Shown piece by piece: positions 5,626 through 6,429 of a stretch of DNA of 6,429 nucleotides. Location: the NCBI GenBank assembly GCA_021736615.1, contig JAIPFN010000046.1, positions 1 through 6,429 of the forward strand, read 5' to 3'. The translations under genes were made by a program, and so were the position numbers. The notes below the pieces were generated by a model. The model saw only the letters and a program-made list of their open reading frames with translations. It had not been told where the DNA came from and did not search any database. This stretch comes from Phycisphaerae bacterium. GTDB lineage: Bacteria > Planctomycetota > Phycisphaerae > Sedimentisphaerales > Anaerohalosphaeraceae. Positions within the stretch are counted from its first letter, which is position 1. Each line of letters opens with the position of its first letter.

Positions 5626-5743
5626 CCCAAAAATTGTAATTTTTCTAAAAAAATAAAAAAAACTCAAAATTTGCCTGCCGAAAGTTGCTCGCTTAACATG
5701 TTGCATTCAATTCAGGTTAAAGTTATGGTAAAGAAATGTCGAT

Positions 5744-5772
5744 AAAAAAAGAGGGCCGATCGCTCGACCCTC
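5744..5772 (-). terminator. Leftward intrinsic terminator with GCGA tetraloop
   Basis: Read on the minus strand: GAGGGUCGA, loop GCGA, UCGGCCCUC, then seven U (5744-5750). The stem has nine pairs with one G-U wobble, and the loop is a GNRA tetraloop only on this strand, which argues that the minus strand is the RNA. It lies about 120 bp upstream of the Rrf2 promoter, so it ends something other than the annotated genes. Confidence 0.75.
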
Positions 5773-5869
5773 CCAACAACACCATGGGGATGAGGCAGCC
5801 TGGCGGAACCTCGGAAAAAGATACCAGGCAACCAAATGGTGTTGTTTTTTTATTGCGGCATTCGCCACT
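5744..5869 (-). ncRNA. Candidate small structured RNA, unidentified family
   Basis: Proposed leftward transcript of about 125 nt. Closing stem: AACAACACCAT (5775-5785) is perfectly complementary to ATGGTGTTGTT (5836-5846), 11 bp. Inside it GCCTGG (5798-5803) pairs with CCAGGC (5824-5829). GAGG on one strand in the multiloop (5792-5795) can pair with CCTC in the hairpin loop (5809-5812), making a possible pseudoknot. An intrinsic terminator follows at 5744-5772, and a -35/-10 pair lies upstream at 5877-5904. I compared it from memory with SAM, c-di-GMP, fluoride, ZTP, TPP, cobalamin, preQ1 and SRP RNA consensus features and none fits. The plus strand is also possible, because the 11-bp stem is followed by seven T at 5845-5851 and a weaker promoter-like pair lies at 5701-5729. 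Confidence 0.4.
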
Positions 5870-5876
5870 GTATTAA

Positions 5877-5904
5877 ATATTAAGTGTTATGTGTTATGTG
5901 TTAA
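5877..5904 (-). promoter_or_regulatory. Possible leftward promoter for the small RNA
   Basis: On the minus strand TTAACA (5899-5904; 5 of 6 to TTGACA), a 16-bp spacer and TAATAT (5877-5882; 4 of 6 to TATAAT). RNA would start near 5870, just before the structured element. The spacer is mostly copies of a heptamer repeat, so the match may be partly fortuitous. Confidence 0.35.
5884..5904. repeat. Three tandem copies of the heptamer GTGTTAT
   Basis: GTGTTAT, GTGTTAT and GTGTTAA lie head to tail with no spacer. Such short repeats can vary in copy number by slippage. Here a change of one unit would alter the -35/-10 spacing of the candidate leftward promoter by seven bases. Confidence 0.8.
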
Positions 5905-6060
5905 GACCAACTGTTGTCGCCTATCTACTTACTTCTCTCCTTTGTTTTTCCTTGTTTTGATCTGCAATGGATTCGTTTGGTAATTATTTGTTTTTTGGGG
6001 CACTTATCAAAAAGTTAATGGCCTACTATATGCTATTATTTTTTATTAACCTTTTTTTTA

Positions 6061-6088
6061 TTGCCTCATCTGCAATTCCTAGTATAAT
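6061..6088 (+). promoter_or_regulatory. Promoter of the small membrane protein gene
   Basis: TTGCCT (6061-6066), a 16-bp spacer and TATAAT (6083-6088). The -10 is perfect and the -35 matches 4 of 6. Transcription would begin near 6095, leaving a short leader of about 18 nt to the TTG start or about 33 nt to the ATG start of the next gene. Confidence 0.55.
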
Positions 6089-6127
6089 GAAGAAACTTTA
6101 GGTTTAGTATTTTTGGATATTGGGTTT

Positions 6128-6298
6128 ATGAGCTTCTTTTATAAAATTTTAGCAGCTTCGGCGGTTATTATTGTAGTCACCGGTGTAATTCTTCTGCGAA
6201 AAAGGTTTCGCAATTTCATGCAGCGACGAACACTTGGGCGTATGCGAAACAAAGCCGACAAACTGATCACCGCCAATAAAACAGTTTCTGATGTCTAG
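6128..6298 (+). CDS. Small single-pass membrane protein, hypothetical
   Basis: A 56-residue protein from the ATG at 6128, or 61 residues from an in-frame TTG at 6113. One hydrophobic segment (about residues 7-23 of the shorter form, ILAASAVIIVVTGVILL) is followed by a strongly basic stretch, RKRFRNFMQRR, and a polar tail. By the positive-inside rule the C-terminus should be in the cytoplasm. I do not recognise a family. Third-position use looks like normal coding sequence, and a good promoter lies just upstream, which supports it as a real gene. Neither start has a strong Shine-Dalgarno: the TTG has TTTAGG about ten bases before it, the ATG only a GGG. It diverges from the Rrf2 operon. Possible roles include a membrane anchor or small regulatory subunit, but nothing in the sequence decides this. 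Confidence 0.6.
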   Translation: MSFFYKILAASAVIIVVTGVILLRKRFRNFMQRRTLGRMRNKADKLITANKTVSDV

Positions 6299-6323
6299 CG
6301 TCAAGTGTTTTTTCTCTTGGCGT
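6298..6323 (+). terminator. Weak hairpin just after the small membrane protein gene
   Basis: GCGTCAAG (6298-6305) can pair with CTTGGCGT (6316-6323) using two G-U pairs on the plus strand. The T run lies in the loop rather than after the stem, so termination would be inefficient. The wobble pairs form only in plus-strand RNA. Confidence 0.25.
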
Positions 6324-6379
6324 CAATTATAATTGCTTTTCTTTCTCATCGTCTCTACATAGTTAATCCTCCCTGGTTG

Positions 6380-6397
6380 GGTCCCCCATGGGGGACC
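6380..6397. repeat. 18-bp perfect palindrome
   Basis: GGTCCCCCATGGGGGACC is its own reverse complement over 18 bp, with no spacer, and is far more GC-rich than its AT-rich surroundings. It may be a protein binding site, or, if transcribed, a hairpin that hides the GGGGGA which could serve as ribosome binding site for a start codon six bases later. Confidence 0.75.
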
Positions 6398-6402
6398 GAT
6401 TT

Positions 6403-6429
6403 ATGGACATTGCAGGCCTAGTCGTGCCT
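6403..6429 (+). CDS. Possible start of a CDS cut by the right edge
   Basis: ATG at 6403 opens nine codons, MDIAGLVVP, without a stop to the window edge. GGGGGA lies about seven bases before it, inside the 18-bp palindrome. Nine codons cannot identify a gene, and chance is a fair explanation. Confidence 0.2.

Larger units (their letters stand above)
5510..6112. other. 603-bp divergent intergenic region
   Basis: No convincing protein gene lies between the Rrf2 start and the small membrane protein. From left to right it contains the Rrf2 promoter and operator candidate (5588-5625), an A/T-rich block (5626-5672), a featureless stretch (5673-5740), the structured RNA-like element (5742-5853), a heptamer repeat inside a possible leftward promoter (5877-5904), a T-rich stretch (5930-6080) with a 44-codon hydrophobic frame I do not trust (5967-6101), and a rightward promoter (6061-6088). 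Confidence 0.7.

Noticed and set aside
5775..5846. Identification as a SAM, fluoride, c-di-GMP or SAH riboswitch
   Set aside because: Short strings such as GGCAACC, GATGAGG or CCAGGC recall these families, but the surrounding conserved elements and stem order do not fit any of them, so no family name is given.
5742..5853. Integron attC site, MITE or CRISPR repeat unit
   Set aside because: No integron core sites, no target duplication, no transposase-like ends and no second copy in the window.
5967..6101. 44-residue hydrophobic reading frame on the plus strand, beginning MDSFGNYLFFGALIKK
   Set aside because: The region is T-rich, which by itself gives Phe- and Leu-rich translations. There is no Shine-Dalgarno before the ATG, and the promoter of the next gene lies inside it. 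Conservation would be needed to revive it.

Overview
The window looks like bacterial chromosome from an anaerobic or microaerobic lineage. Coding density is moderate, start sites mostly carry AGGA-type Shine-Dalgarno sequences, and GC content looks mid-range. The gene set (class III-like hybrid cluster protein, two-cluster ferredoxin, Rrf2 regulator, metal-type permease) fits anaerobes such as Planctomycetota/Phycisphaerae, Desulfobacterota or clostridia. I cannot place it more precisely from sequence alone, and the lineage guess is weak.

Layout. The left edge (1-43, minus) holds the first 14 codons of a probable IS3/IS66-type transposase OrfA, so a mobile element begins at the window edge. 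After a short spacer, 228-1427 (plus) encodes an orphan PAS sensor histidine kinase whose motifs are all intact. It runs tail-to-tail into a five-gene leftward set, overlapping its last gene by 11 bp. In transcription order from right to left this set is an Rrf2-family regulator (5114-5509), a small cupin (4724-5074), a short hybrid cluster protein Hcp (3323-4612), a two-cluster ferredoxin-like protein with a Cys-rich C-terminal half (2508-3239), and an SO_0444-type permease (1417-2481). The Rrf2 gene has a strong promoter (TTGACT, 17 bp, TATATT) with an 11-bp-phased TATAGG repeat over its -10 box, a candidate autoregulatory operator.

How they may work together. Rrf2 proteins with three clustered cysteines usually carry a Fe-S cluster that senses nitric oxide, redox state or iron-sulfur status. 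Hcp reduces NO and/or hydroxylamine. The ferredoxin could feed electrons to Hcp, since no Hcr-type NADH reductase is present. The permease may export metal freed from damaged clusters. The set therefore reads as a nitrosative/redox stress module; the ferredoxin and permease roles are inference from context.

Right side. The 603-bp gap between the Rrf2 gene and a small membrane protein (about 6128-6298, plus) is not empty. It holds a compact structured element (5742-5853) with an 11-bp closing stem, an inner 6-bp stem, a possible pseudoknot, and a clean leftward intrinsic terminator with a GCGA tetraloop and seven U. The flanking genes diverge, so neither needs a terminator there. This points to an unannotated small RNA of roughly 125 nt, the most interesting signal in the window. 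The right edge carries an 18-bp perfect palindrome just before a possible truncated CDS start.
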